A stretch of DNA of 64,000 nt, taken from NCBI RefSeq assembly GCF_963674565.1, contig NZ_OY771430.1:4960001-5024000 (forward strand), given 5' to 3'. Below the pieces are notes generated by a model, which searched no databases, was not told the DNA's origin, and worked only from the letters and a program-made list of their open reading frames with translations. The translations under genes and the position numbers were made by a program. Below are positions 8,733-17,284 of this stretch, in pieces. This DNA comes from an uncultured Carboxylicivirga sp. (lineage in GTDB: Bacteria > Bacteroidota > Bacteroidia > Bacteroidales > Marinilabiliaceae). Each line of letters opens with the position of its first letter. Within the stretch, counting starts at the first letter, position 1.

Positions 8733-8740
8733 TATGTTTG
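8733..8740 (+). promoter_or_regulatory. Bacteroidota-type -7 box of the hydroxyproline operon
   Basis: TATGTTTG matches TAnnTTTG exactly. With a start point about 7 bases on, the leader to the first gene's ATG (8771) would be about 24 bases. No clear -33 TTTG lies at the usual distance, which fits an activator-dependent promoter. Confidence 0.5.
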
Positions 8741-8770
8741 TGATGTATATTAATCATTAAAACTATTAGT

Positions 8771-9667
8771 ATGAAACCAAACTGGAAAGGAGTATATCCT
8801 GCAGTAACTACAAAATTTAAAGAAAACGGAGAGCTTGATATTGAAGCTTTTATTAAAAACATAGAATATCAGATTGAGTCAGGTGTTTCCGGTATTATTC
8901 TGGGAGGATCATTGGGGGAATCCAGCACGCTTAGTGGCGATGAGAAAATTCAACTGGTACAGGCTCTTCAACCTTATCGATCAAAGGTGCCGGTTATAAT
9001 GAATATTGCAGAATCGAGTACTGAAAGAGCCATTGAAGCGGCACAGAGAGCTGAAAAAGAAGGTGCTGATGGCCTGATGTTATTGCCTCCGCTTTTGTAT
9101 AAGGCCGATGATCAGGAGACAGTGACTTATTTCAAAGAGGTGGCAGCCTCAACATTCCTACCGATTTTGCTTTATAATAATCCGGTTGATTATAAGATTG
9201 AGATCACTGTAGATATGTTTGAGCAACTGAAAGATGTGAGCAATATTGAAGCAGTGAAAGAATCAACCCGTGATTTGACCAATATTACCCGAATGAAAAA
9301 TGCTTTTGGTGATCGTTTTAAGATTATGGGAGGTGTTGATACGCTTTGTCTCGAAGCTCTTTTACTGGGGGCTGATGGTTTGGTGGCAGGATTGGTTTGT
9401 GCTTTCCCGAAAGAAACAGTTGTATTGTTTGAATTAGCTAAACAAGGTAAAATCGAAGAAGCGGTTCAGTTATATCGTTGGTTTATGCCATTGCTCGAAA
9501 TGGATATTCATCCTAAGCTTGTTCAGTATATCAAACTTTGTGAGGTATATACTGAAATAGGAACTGAGTTTGTGCGGTCACCACGCAAAATGATTAGCGG
9601 AGATGAACGAGAAAAAATCATTCAAACCATTGAAGCTGCGTTAGAAAATAGACCTGTGTTCGAATAA
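8771..9667 (+). CDS. DapA-family aldolase/deaminase, probable 1-pyrroline-4-hydroxy-2-carboxylate deaminase
   Basis: 298 residues of the dihydrodipicolinate synthase/N-acetylneuraminate lyase superfamily. The Schiff-base lysine is K163 (EAVKEST) and the conserved tyrosine Y135 (LLYNNP); the usual GTTGE loop is GGSLGES. Its place with a hydroxyproline epimerase, an amino-acid oxidase and a 2-oxoglutarate semialdehyde dehydrogenase makes it the deaminase that turns 1-pyrroline-4-hydroxy-2-carboxylate into 2-oxoglutarate semialdehyde plus ammonia. Lysine biosynthesis (dapA) is less likely, given this operon and that loop. First gene of the operon, 12 bases before the dehydrogenase. Confidence 0.85.
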   Translation: MKPNWKGVYPAVTTKFKENGELDIEAFIKNIEYQIESGVSGIILGGSLGESSTLSGDEKIQLVQALQPYRSKVPVIMNIAESSTERAIEAAQRAEKEGADGLMLLPPLLYKADDQETVTYFKEVAASTFLPILLYNNPVDYKIEITVDMFEQLKDVSNIEAVKESTRDLTNITRMKNAFGDRFKIMGGVDTLCLEALLLGADGLVAGLVCAFPKETVVLFELAKQGKIEEAVQLYRWFMPLLEMDIHPKLVQYIKLCEVYTEIGTEFVRSPRKMISGDEREKIIQTIEAALENRPVFE

Positions 9668-9679
9668 AAACATTTTATA

Positions 9680-11155
9680 GTGACAGATATTAAAGAAAGC
9701 GTAAATAGCGCAATGCTTGAGGCTGCTGAAGCATTTAAAAGATTAAAGCATACATCTGGCAAGGATAAGGCAAAGTTTTTAAGACTGATTGGAGAAGAAA
9801 TGGAGCGTTTAGGTGATGAGCTTATTCAAACAGTTATGGAAGAGACTAATTTACCTGAAGCAAGAGTTGTTGGAGAACGCGGCAGAACAGTTGGTCAATT
9901 AAATAAGTTTGCAGACCTGGTGGAAGAAGGATCGTGGATAGAAGCAGTAATTGATATAGGTGATGCGGGTAGGCAACCTTTATCCAAACCTGATTTAAGA
10001 AAACTATTGATACCTATGGGCCCGATAGTTGTATTTGGAGCAGGTAATTTTCCACTGGCTTTTTCTGTTGCCGGAGGAGATACAGCATCGGCTTTAGCAG
10101 GAGGAAATCCGGTAGTTGTTAAAGGTCACCCCGCCCATCCTAAAACCAGTTTATTGGTATCTGCAGCTATTAAAAAAGCTGTAAGCCAATGTGAGTTGCC
10201 AAGTGGTGTTTTTGAGTTGATTCAGGACGATGGCATTGAATCCGGCCAATGGCTGGTGAAGCATCCCGAAACAAAGGCTGTGGGTTTCACTGGTTCAGCA
10301 ACAGCCGGAATGGCCCTTGTTAAACTGGCTGCGGAGCGTGATGAACCAATACCTGTATTCGCAGAGATGGGTAGTGTTAATCCGGTTGTCATTTTGCCCA
10401 ATGCATTACGAAACCGATATGAGAGTATAGCTAACAAACTGGTTAAGTCGGTTAATATGGGAGCAGGTCAGTTTTGTACCAATCCCGGTTTAATGATAAC
10501 AACCAAAACAGAAGGTTTTGATGAGTTTGTAATGACTTTGACAATACGTTTGAATGAGGCATCTGGTGCGCAGATGTTTAGTTCTGGAGTCTTGAGGAAT
10601 TACAAGCTAAATGCTGAAAAGGTTCTTTCTCATGAGGTTGTTACGATAATAGGCCAAAACAAAGATATTGAGTCAACCTTAGTTAGGCCGGCCATTGCAA
10701 CTGTTTCTGCGGTAGATTTTGTGAAGCATCCGCAGTTGCATGAAGAGGTGTTTGGACCTTTTAGCTTATTGGTGGTATGTGATGATACAAAAGAGGTAGA
10801 ACAGGTAATTCAGCATTTGAAAGGACAATTAACAGCGACTCTGCAGGCAGATGAAGATGAATTGATTGAGAATAGAGAATTGACAGATTTACTGACTGAA
10901 AAAAGTGGCAGGTTGTTGCTTAACGGTGTGCCAACAGGTGTAGAAGTGGCTGCAGCCATGCAACACGGAGGGCCTTTCCCGGCATCCAGTGACAGCCGTT
11001 TTTCTTCAGTTGGTGTTGATGCCATCAAGCGATTTGTTCGACCTGTTTGTTACCAGGATTTTCCTGATCAATTATTACCCCTGGAATTACAAAATAGCAA
11101 TCCTCTTGGTATCTGGCGCAAGGTTGATAACAAATGGACTCAGGAGGTGATTTAA
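9680..11155 (+). CDS. 2,5-dioxovalerate (2-oxoglutarate semialdehyde) dehydrogenase, aldehyde dehydrogenase family
   Basis: 491 residues, starting with GTG at 9680. Aldehyde dehydrogenase landmarks are present: GGNPVVVKGHPAHP (cofactor site), FTGSATAG, general base E229 (FAEMGSVNPV) and nucleophile C266 (GAGQFCTNPG). The GHPAHP segment and the FAEMGSVNP form are typical of the NADP-dependent 2-oxoglutarate semialdehyde dehydrogenase subgroup. It should oxidise the semialdehyde made by the preceding enzyme to 2-oxoglutarate, the last step before the TCA cycle. Operon partner of 8771-9667 (12-base gap) and the epimerase (32-base gap). Confidence 0.9.
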   Translation: MTDIKESVNSAMLEAAEAFKRLKHTSGKDKAKFLRLIGEEMERLGDELIQTVMEETNLPEARVVGERGRTVGQLNKFADLVEEGSWIEAVIDIGDAGRQPLSKPDLRKLLIPMGPIVVFGAGNFPLAFSVAGGDTASALAGGNPVVVKGHPAHPKTSLLVSAAIKKAVSQCELPSGVFELIQDDGIESGQWLVKHPETKAVGFTGSATAGMALVKLAAERDEPIPVFAEMGSVNPVVILPNALRNRYESIANKLVKSVNMGAGQFCTNPGLMITTKTEGFDEFVMTLTIRLNEASGAQMFSSGVLRNYKLNAEKVLSHEVVTIIGQNKDIESTLVRPAIATVSAVDFVKHPQLHEEVFGPFSLLVVCDDTKEVEQVIQHLKGQLTATLQADEDELIENRELTDLLTEKSGRLLLNGVPTGVEVAAAMQHGGPFPASSDSRFSSVGVDAIKRFVRPVCYQDFPDQLLPLELQNSNPLGIWRKVDNKWTQEVI

Positions 11156-11187
11156 TACATAACTCTTAACCTTTTAACCATAAGCAT

Positions 11188-12204
11188 ATGGCGAAAAAAA
11201 CATTTTTTTGTATCGACGGACATACCTGCGGGAATCCTGTAAGAGTTGTGGCCGGTGGTGTTCCAAACCTTAAAGGAAAAAGCATATTCGAAAAACGTGA
11301 GCATTTTTTAAAGGAATATGATTGGATCAGGACGGGTTTAATGTTTGAGCCTCGTGGTCATGAACAAATGTCGGGAAGCATGATATTTGCACCTGAGAAT
11401 CCTCAGAATGATGCAGGTATATTGTTTATCGAAACCAGCGGCTGCCTGCCCATGTGCGGTCATGGAACCATTGGAACCGTTACCATAGCTATCGAAGAAG
11501 GCTTAATTACTCCTCATACTCCCGGTGAATTACGACTGGAAACTCCTGCAGGTCTGGTATTGGCTAAGTATAAGCAAAACGAGAAAGGCAAGGTGGTTTC
11601 TGTAAAAATCATTAATGTTCCATCCTTTTTGTATAAAAAAGGTCTCACCATTGAGAGCCCTGACTTGGGAGAGTTATTAGTGGATGTTGCTTACGGAGGT
11701 AACTTTTATGCCATTGTTGATGAACAGAAAAACTTCTCAGGTTTACATCATTTTACTGCCGATGAGTTAATCTCATATAGCGGTGAGATTAGGAGATTGT
11801 TGAATGAGAAATATAGTTTTGTGCATCCTCAGAATGAAAAAATCAATGGATTGAGTCATGTGCTATGGACAGGTAATACTATTAGTGAAGAGGCAGATGC
11901 ACGTAATGCTGTGTTTTATGGTGAGAAAGCCATCGATCGTTGCCCTTGTGGAACAGGTACATCCGCTCGTATGGCTCAATGGTATTCATTGGGTAAGTTG
12001 GAGGTTGGTTCCTCTTTTTTACATGAAAGTGTGATTGGCAGTCAGTTTGTCGGTACGGTTGAGTCTGACTTAAAGATTGGAGAATATGATGCCATTGTGC
12101 CAGGAATTGAAGGTTGGGCTAAAATTACTGGATACAATCATATTATCATTGATGATGAAGATGATCCGTATGCATTTGGTTTCAGAGTAGTTGGTAAGTT
12201 ATAG
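11188..12204 (+). CDS. 4-hydroxyproline 2-epimerase (proline racemase family)
   Basis: 338 residues. The two catalytic cysteines are C90 (LPMCGHGTIG) and C254 (DRCPCGTGTSA). Cys at both sites is the epimerase/racemase form, while a Thr at the second site would indicate a dehydratase. Together with the oxidase, deaminase and dehydrogenase genes around it, this points to conversion of trans-4-hydroxy-L-proline to cis-4-hydroxy-D-proline, the entry step of the pathway. True proline racemase is the alternative, but the operon argues against it. The next gene follows after 3 bases. Confidence 0.9.
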   Translation: MAKKTFFCIDGHTCGNPVRVVAGGVPNLKGKSIFEKREHFLKEYDWIRTGLMFEPRGHEQMSGSMIFAPENPQNDAGILFIETSGCLPMCGHGTIGTVTIAIEEGLITPHTPGELRLETPAGLVLAKYKQNEKGKVVSVKIINVPSFLYKKGLTIESPDLGELLVDVAYGGNFYAIVDEQKNFSGLHHFTADELISYSGEIRRLLNEKYSFVHPQNEKINGLSHVLWTGNTISEEADARNAVFYGEKAIDRCPCGTGTSARMAQWYSLGKLEVGSSFLHESVIGSQFVGTVESDLKIGEYDAIVPGIEGWAKITGYNHIIIDDEDDPYAFGFRVVGKL

Positions 12205-12207
12205 CCT

Positions 12208-13446
12208 ATGAAAAAGAAGGTTTTGATTATTGGAGCCGGAGCTATAGGTCTACATTGTGCATATTATCTTCATGAACGTGGTTGTGAGGTTGAGGTTATT
12301 GAGGCTTCAGAGAGAGGAGATGAAAGTGGTTGCTCCTATGGCAATTGTGGATTGATTGTTCCCAGTCATTTTGTTCCTATGGCATCGCCGGCAATGCTTC
12401 ATCAAGGGTTAAAAATGATTTTTGATCAGAAGAGTCCGGTTTACCTACCATTGGTTAGAAATATAAAAAATATTGGATGGTTCTCCCGATTTCTGCTTGC
12501 GGCTAATAAAAGTAAAGTAAATAAAGGTATTCCGGTTCTTTATCAGTTGAATAATGAAAGCCATAAATTATATCGAGAATTGGATAAAATATCCAATCAC
12601 AAAAGTCAATATCATCACAAAGGATTATTGATGATGTGTACTACTGATAAAGGATGGGATGAAGAAATTGAGCTGACAAAAATTGCCAACTCATTAAATA
12701 TAAAAACCAGTGTTTTAAGTTTGCCGGAAGTGACAGAAAGGGAACCTTATTTGTCGCTTGATATAAAAGGAGCGGTATTATATGAAAGTGACGCAAATAT
12801 TTCACCTGATAGTCATATGCGCTGGTTGAAATCATTTCTGGAAGAGTCTGGTGTGGTTTTTCATTATGGAGCAGCTACCGAAAAGATCATAATTAATAAA
12901 GGGAGAATTAGTGGGGTGAAGGCCAAAGATGAGACATTTTATGCAGATGATTATGTTTTGGCAGCTGGTGTTTATTCTTCTGCAATAGCCCGATCCATTG
13001 GATTATCTTTGCCTATAATTGCAGGGAAAGGGTATAGTATTGACATACCATCAGAAGAAATGCCATTAAAGACTCCGGCTATTTTATCAGAAGCCAAGGT
13101 TGCTTTAACTCCCCTGAATGATAGAGTTAGATTGGGAAGTGGAATGGAATTTGGCGGAAGAGTGGGAGAGCTGAGACTGAAACGAATACAATCGATGCTG
13201 GACCAGACAAGTGCTGCAATTCCATCAATTCAACCAATGAAAGCTGAAATGCAAAACGTATGGGAAGGGTTGAGACCTCTGAGTCCAACAGGTGTACCTT
13301 ATATTGGTGGTAGCAAGTCATATAAGAACCTATATGTGGCAGCAGGACATGCAATGATGGGAATGAGCCTGGCACCAATTACCGGTAAGCTAATCTCACA
13401 GCATGTGATGGGTGAAAAGCCAGATATTGATTTAGGAAGCTATTAA
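12208..13446 (+). CDS. FAD-dependent D-amino-acid dehydrogenase, probable D-hydroxyproline dehydrogenase
   Basis: 412 residues of the DadA/DAO superfamily. The N-terminal FAD-binding fold has GAGAIG (9-14) and the acid at the end of beta-2 (VEVIEAS). The C-terminal half has WEGLRPLSPTGVPYIGG and YVAAGHAMMGMSLAP, the usual flavin-contacting close. It should oxidise cis-4-hydroxy-D-proline to 1-pyrroline-4-hydroxy-2-carboxylate, passing electrons to the respiratory chain. It is the last gene of the operon; its stop overlaps the stop of the convergent GGGP synthase gene by 4 bases. A single-subunit enzyme is proposed because no partner subunits are encoded nearby. Confidence 0.88.
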   Translation: MKKKVLIIGAGAIGLHCAYYLHERGCEVEVIEASERGDESGCSYGNCGLIVPSHFVPMASPAMLHQGLKMIFDQKSPVYLPLVRNIKNIGWFSRFLLAANKSKVNKGIPVLYQLNNESHKLYRELDKISNHKSQYHHKGLLMMCTTDKGWDEEIELTKIANSLNIKTSVLSLPEVTEREPYLSLDIKGAVLYESDANISPDSHMRWLKSFLEESGVVFHYGAATEKIIINKGRISGVKAKDETFYADDYVLAAGVYSSAIARSIGLSLPIIAGKGYSIDIPSEEMPLKTPAILSEAKVALTPLNDRVRLGSGMEFGGRVGELRLKRIQSMLDQTSAAIPSIQPMKAEMQNVWEGLRPLSPTGVPYIGGSKSYKNLYVAAGHAMMGMSLAPITGKLISQHVMGEKPDIDLGSY

Positions 13447-14177
13447 TTGAATGATTGTATTACTTCACTAAACTCTTTAATCAGCGAAAGGTCTTTTTCA
13501 AGGGCATTGCCTATTACAATTATATCAGCACCAGCTTTGCAAGCTGTTTCAATTTTTGATGAAGTGTTCAATCCTCCGCCAATCATTAAAGGAATATCTA
13601 TTTGTTGCTTAACGGATGAGATCATCTCGGCAGAAACTGGATTTTTGGCTCCACTGCCGGCATCCATATAAATAAGTTTCATTCCCAGGTATTGGCCAGC
13701 CAGGGCTGTTGCTATGGCAATGTCATTCTTGTTAGCTGGAATAGGTAAGGTATGGCTGATGTATTGTACTGAGGTAGTGCAACCTCCGTCAATCAATAAA
13801 TACCCTGTCGAAATGGTTTCAGTATTGTTAGCCTTGATTAAAGGTGCACTGGCCACATGGTGACTGATCAGATATTCCGGATTGCGCCCGGATAACAGTG
13901 ACAGAAACAAAACAGCATCAGCATTAGATGCATATTGAGTTGAAGAACCAGGATATAAAACTACAGGTAGATGAATATGTTTCTTCAGTTCATTAATAAA
14001 GACATAAGTGTCGGTACTCACGAGACTGCCACCAACCAGAAGTAAATCAGGTGTAACAAGATCTAATAACGCAGATAGTGATTTCATCTGTTCGGTTCCG
14101 AACTTATCCGGATCGAGCAGTAAGGCAAGTTGCTTTTTCTGTTGCTTGAAATTATCTGATATCTGCTTATAAATCAT
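13443..14177 (-). CDS. Geranylgeranylglyceryl phosphate synthase family protein (PcrB/GGGPS)
   Basis: 244 residues forming a predicted TIM barrel. Motifs: LLLDPDKF near the N-terminus (substrate/magnesium site), LLLVGGSLVS, LPVVLYPGSS, YMDAGSGA and PLMIGGGLNTSSK with a phosphate-binding IVIGNALE. Family enzymes join a polyprenyl diphosphate to glycerol-1-phosphate, making an ether bond. Bacteroidota homologues belong to the larger archaeal-like group rather than Bacillus PcrB. The prenyl length and the biological lipid are not known from sequence. The gene overlaps the PPTase start region by 11 bases, so both are probably one transcript. Confidence 0.88.
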   Translation of the reverse strand: MIYKQISDNFKQQKKQLALLLDPDKFGTEQMKSLSALLDLVTPDLLLVGGSLVSTDTYVFINELKKHIHLPVVLYPGSSTQYASNADAVLFLSLLSGRNPEYLISHHVASAPLIKANNTETISTGYLLIDGGCTTSVQYISHTLPIPANKNDIAIATALAGQYLGMKLIYMDAGSGAKNPVSAEMISSVKQQIDIPLMIGGGLNTSSKIETACKAGADIIVIGNALEKDLSLIKEFSEVIQSFN

Positions 14178-14811
14178 TTGTGTTGTTTATATGATATACT
14201 AATGCGTAATCGGGAGTTATTTCGTAATCAAGAATAAGATCCTGATCATGGTGTTTGTAATTGCAATGCGAATTGAATTCACCTCTTTCGCATATACTAA
14301 ATGGATGAATGCGGAAATGTTCTTTAAAAACCACACCCCATTCATCAAAGTATTTGTACAATGTTTCTTTAGCTGACCAGATTAAAGTCAGGAAGTTAAC
14401 TTTCTCTGTATCTGTAATAAATTTCCATTCCTCATCATGTACAAAGCGGGATGCTGCTTTTTCGACTCGGGGTGAGCAAATTTCAATATCCAGTGCTGTC
14501 GGGTGGTCTGATATACTTACGGCCACAAAATTTGTTGCATGCGAGATGCTGATGTGTTTTGATTGATTAACCAGAAATGGTTTACCATTATCAGTGTAGG
14601 TAATTTGTGGATAATCGTTAATGATTTGCTGCAGGATGATTCGAGAACAAATCCATTCTTTCTTACGCTTATCCAGTTTAAAGGTATCAAATACCTTTTG
14701 ATCAGAATCTGATAAATGAATCATCATCAGCAAATTTTCGAGGCTCTCTGTTAAGTGCCAGATGACAACTTTACCTTGTGAGTTTTTTTCTATTATTTTT
14801 TCCAGTGGCAT
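14167..14811 (-). CDS. 4'-phosphopantetheinyl transferase superfamily protein
   Basis: 214 residues from the ATG at 14811; a longer frame to 14853 would overlap gldD, so the shorter start is preferred. Sfp-type motifs are visible: ISISHATNFVAVSIS, the metal-binding LDIEICSPR (Asp and Glu) and WSAKETLYK. It should transfer phosphopantetheine from CoA to a carrier protein such as ACP or a secondary-metabolite carrier domain. No carrier protein is encoded nearby, so the target may be the primary ACP. It lies between gldD and the GGGP synthase gene, an arrangement common in Bacteroidota. Confidence 0.85.
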   Translation of the reverse strand: MPLEKIIEKNSQGKVVIWHLTESLENLLMMIHLSDSDQKVFDTFKLDKRKKEWICSRIILQQIINDYPQITYTDNGKPFLVNQSKHISISHATNFVAVSISDHPTALDIEICSPRVEKAASRFVHDEEWKFITDTEKVNFLTLIWSAKETLYKYFDEWGVVFKEHFRIHPFSICERGEFNSHCNYKHHDQDLILDYEITPDYALVYHINNTNDL

Positions 14812-14818
14812 CTTACAA

Positions 14819-15409
14819 CTATTTCCATTCAATACTCTCGATAAGATGCTCAATGTCTTCCTTTACGAATTGAATTACCGGAGCCAGCGAATCTTTGTTA
14901 GGTACCGTATTAAAATATAACGAACCTCTTAAAAAATGCTTTGTACTGTCGGTTACAAAAAACTGAAAAGGTGAAGCTGCATTGCCTTTAATCTCGTATA
15001 AAACACCCATCACTTGTTTGTCAGGATTTTCGAAATATCGCTCATTAATGGCATCTGCCTTAATACTATGTTTATATGCCAGCTTACGACTATCTTCCAA
15101 CAAATCGTAAAAACGGTCGCCAACTGTTTTGTAGCTTAAATGGATTTGTCCATTTAAGGTTGGGAACGATACATTACACCAATATGCTTCAGCGTCAGGT
15201 AATGTGTCGGCCACTATTTTGGCATATTCAGGATATTCGAATTTATAAGGATAAGTGGAGTCGAATAGCTGGTAACTGTGCTCAGGAAATTCTATTCTAA
15301 AATACCCTCTTGGTTTGGGGGATTGGTGTCCCCTGCATGATGACAGGATCGCAATTATGGTTACTGCAAATAATGATATCATTACTGAATTAGTCCATCC
15401 TCTTCTCAT
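14819..15409 (-). CDS. gldD: Gliding motility lipoprotein GldD
   Basis: 196 residues with a lipoprotein signal peptide; the lipobox is ILSSC with lipidated C25. The mature start is followed by the family signature PKPRGYFRIEFPEHSY. GldD is an outer-envelope lipoprotein needed for gliding and the associated type IX secretion system in Bacteroidota; homologues also occur in non-gliding relatives. It overlaps the gldE stop by 4 bases, the usual gldE-gldD coupling, which strengthens both calls. The other gld genes are not in this window. Confidence 0.9.
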   Translation of the reverse strand: MRRGWTNSVMISLFAVTIIAILSSCRGHQSPKPRGYFRIEFPEHSYQLFDSTYPYKFEYPEYAKIVADTLPDAEAYWCNVSFPTLNGQIHLSYKTVGDRFYDLLEDSRKLAYKHSIKADAINERYFENPDKQVMGVLYEIKGNAASPFQFFVTDSTKHFLRGSLYFNTVPNKDSLAPVIQFVKEDIEHLIESIEWK

Positions 15410-16737
15410 TTCTTTTTCTCCTTTTTCAGCTCAAATTTTATCCTCTTAATCCTTCTGTTATCAACCGATAAGATGGTGAAGATAAATTTCTTGTATTCAA
15501 TCTTTTCGTTCTTTTGAGGTATTTCACCTTTCAGTTCAAGAATCAGACCGGCAAGCGTTTCAGCTTCGCCTCTTACATCATCAAATGAATCCTCATCTGT
15601 GTTGGTAGCTTTATGGAAATCGTTAATTTGAGTTTTTGCTTCAAAACTATAGGATCCGTCCGGAAGGATGGTGTAAAAATCTTCATCATCATCCAGCTCA
15701 TCATTGATGTCCCCAACAATTTCTTCCAGAATATCTTCCAGTGTTACAATGCCCGATGTACCTCCGTACTCATCAACCACAATGGCCATATGAATTTTTC
15801 TCGATTGAAATTCATCCAATAGGTCATTAAGCATCTTTGTTTCCGGTACATAATAGGCTTCTCGGATCAGTTTCTGCCAATTAAAATTAGGATCATTATC
15901 TAAATGAGCCAATAAGTCTTTTACGTACAAAACTCCTTTAACATTATCAGGAGTGTCTTCGAATACTGGTATGCGTGAATAACCTGAATCGATGATGGTT
16001 TGTAATACTTTATTATAGTCGCTTTTTATCTCAACATCAATTACATCCACTCGGGCTGTCATAATCTCATCAACATTGATGTTGCCGAACTTAACAATTC
16101 CCTGTAAAATCTCTTTTTCCTCGGTAATATCGTTACCGGTTAATTCAAGTGCATGAGAGATGTCGTCCATTGAAAGATTCTTTAATCTGCGCGATAATCT
16201 GCGATTAACAAATCCTGTTGATTTGGTCAGTATCAGACTAAGCGGACTAAGAATTTTTGTAAGGACCCATAATGGATAAGCCATTACACCGGCAAACATT
16301 AAAGGCGATTTGGAGGCATACACTTTAGGCAATATCTCACCAAAGAACAATATTATTGAGGTAATGAAAATGATCTCAACAAGAATCTGAATCAGGCTGT
16401 TACCATTAAATACAATCAGCTGACTAGTAATGAATGAGGTTAGTATTACAATGGCAACATTAACAAAATTATTGCCTATCAGTATGGTAGCGAGTAAAGT
16501 CTCTTTATCATCAAGGTGGTCCAGAACAAGTTTGTTTTTCCTCGATTTTTTCTCTTTTAACTTGTCCAGATCAATAGGTTCAAGCGAGAAATATGCAACT
16601 TCAGAACCAGAAATCAGTCCGGAAGACAATAAGAAAAAGAGGTTTAAGAGAATGACAAACGCAGTACTTACCGATAAAGGTAGAAAATCAATTCCTACGC
16701 TTGCCTGCATTATAAGGGGAATACTATCAGCTTCCAA
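15406..16737 (-). CDS. gldE: Gliding motility-associated protein GldE (CNNM/CBS/CorC family)
   Basis: 443 residues: four hydrophobic segments in an N-terminal CNNM (DUF21) domain (about 15-200, with ISGSEVAYFSLEP), a pair of CBS domains (about 215-340, ending DEYGGTSGIVTLEDILEEIVGDI), and a C-terminal CorC/HlyC domain. It is an inner-membrane protein related to magnesium or cobalt efflux proteins, and works with GldD in gliding. The frame opens with a TTG at 16737; the first ATG is at 16710. I keep the longer form because homologues carry a short lead before the first membrane helix, but this is uncertain. Confidence 0.88.
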   Translation of the reverse strand: MEADSIPLIMQASVGIDFLPLSVSTAFVILLNLFFLLSSGLISGSEVAYFSLEPIDLDKLKEKKSRKNKLVLDHLDDKETLLATILIGNNFVNVAIVILTSFITSQLIVFNGNSLIQILVEIIFITSIILFFGEILPKVYASKSPLMFAGVMAYPLWVLTKILSPLSLILTKSTGFVNRRLSRRLKNLSMDDISHALELTGNDITEEKEILQGIVKFGNINVDEIMTARVDVIDVEIKSDYNKVLQTIIDSGYSRIPVFEDTPDNVKGVLYVKDLLAHLDNDPNFNWQKLIREAYYVPETKMLNDLLDEFQSRKIHMAIVVDEYGGTSGIVTLEDILEEIVGDINDELDDDEDFYTILPDGSYSFEAKTQINDFHKATNTDEDSFDDVRGEAETLAGLILELKGEIPQKNEKIEYKKFIFTILSVDNRRIKRIKFELKKEKKK

Positions 16738-16758
16738 TCAATATCTATTTAAATTGAA

Positions 16759-17226
16759 CTAAAATGGCAGATCATCCGTTTCATCTTCCTTCAAAAAATC
16801 ATCGTTTTGAGGAGGAGAAGAAATAGTCTGTGATTGAGGCGTAGCAAATTGTTGGCCACCCATTCCTGAATCACCATTACTTGTGCTTTCACCGCGTCTT
16901 CCTAATAATTGCAAATTATCAGCATATATATCAGTTACATAACGCTTATTTCCATCTTTGTCGTCGTATGAACGTGTTCTAAGCTTTCCTTCGATATAAA
17001 TTTGAGTGCCTTTTTTTACATAACTTTCTACTACCTTGGCTAAGCCTCGCCATACAACAATGTTATGCCATTCGGTTCTATCCGGAATTTCCTGTCCATT
17101 GCGTGTGGTATAACCGCGTTCGGTAGTTGCCAGTGGAAAGTTGGCTACAGCACCATCGTTTTCGAAGTGTCTTACTTCAGGATCTTTCCCTACGTTTCCT
17201 ACTAAAATTACTTTATTAACCGACAT
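16759..17226 (-). CDS. ssb: Single-stranded DNA-binding protein
   Basis: 155 residues. The OB fold covers about 1-110 with the SSB hallmarks VNKVILVGNVGKDPE, FPLATTERG, TEWHNIVVWRG and YVKKGTQIYIEGKLRTRSY. A flexible Gly/Gln/Ser-rich linker leads to the acidic C-terminal tail ending DDLPF, which recruits replication and repair proteins. It lies between mutY and gldE, the normal Bacteroidota order. The 58-base gap to mutY suggests a shared or nearby promoter. Confidence 0.95.
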   Translation of the reverse strand: MSVNKVILVGNVGKDPEVRHFENDGAVANFPLATTERGYTTRNGQEIPDRTEWHNIVVWRGLAKVVESYVKKGTQIYIEGKLRTRSYDDKDGNKRYVTDIYADNLQLLGRRGESTSNGDSGMGGQQFATPQSQTISSPPQNDDFLKEDETDDLPF

Positions 17227-17284
17227 TATATGTTTATTAAATTTGCGAATTTAAAAGTACAAAACTTTCAATTTAAAACAAACG

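Noticed and set aside
8771..9667. Assignment of the DapA-family gene as 4-hydroxy-tetrahydrodipicolinate synthase for lysine
   Set aside because: It sits in a hydroxyproline operon, the GTTGE loop is changed, and the lysine genes of this window are elsewhere (31977-34453).
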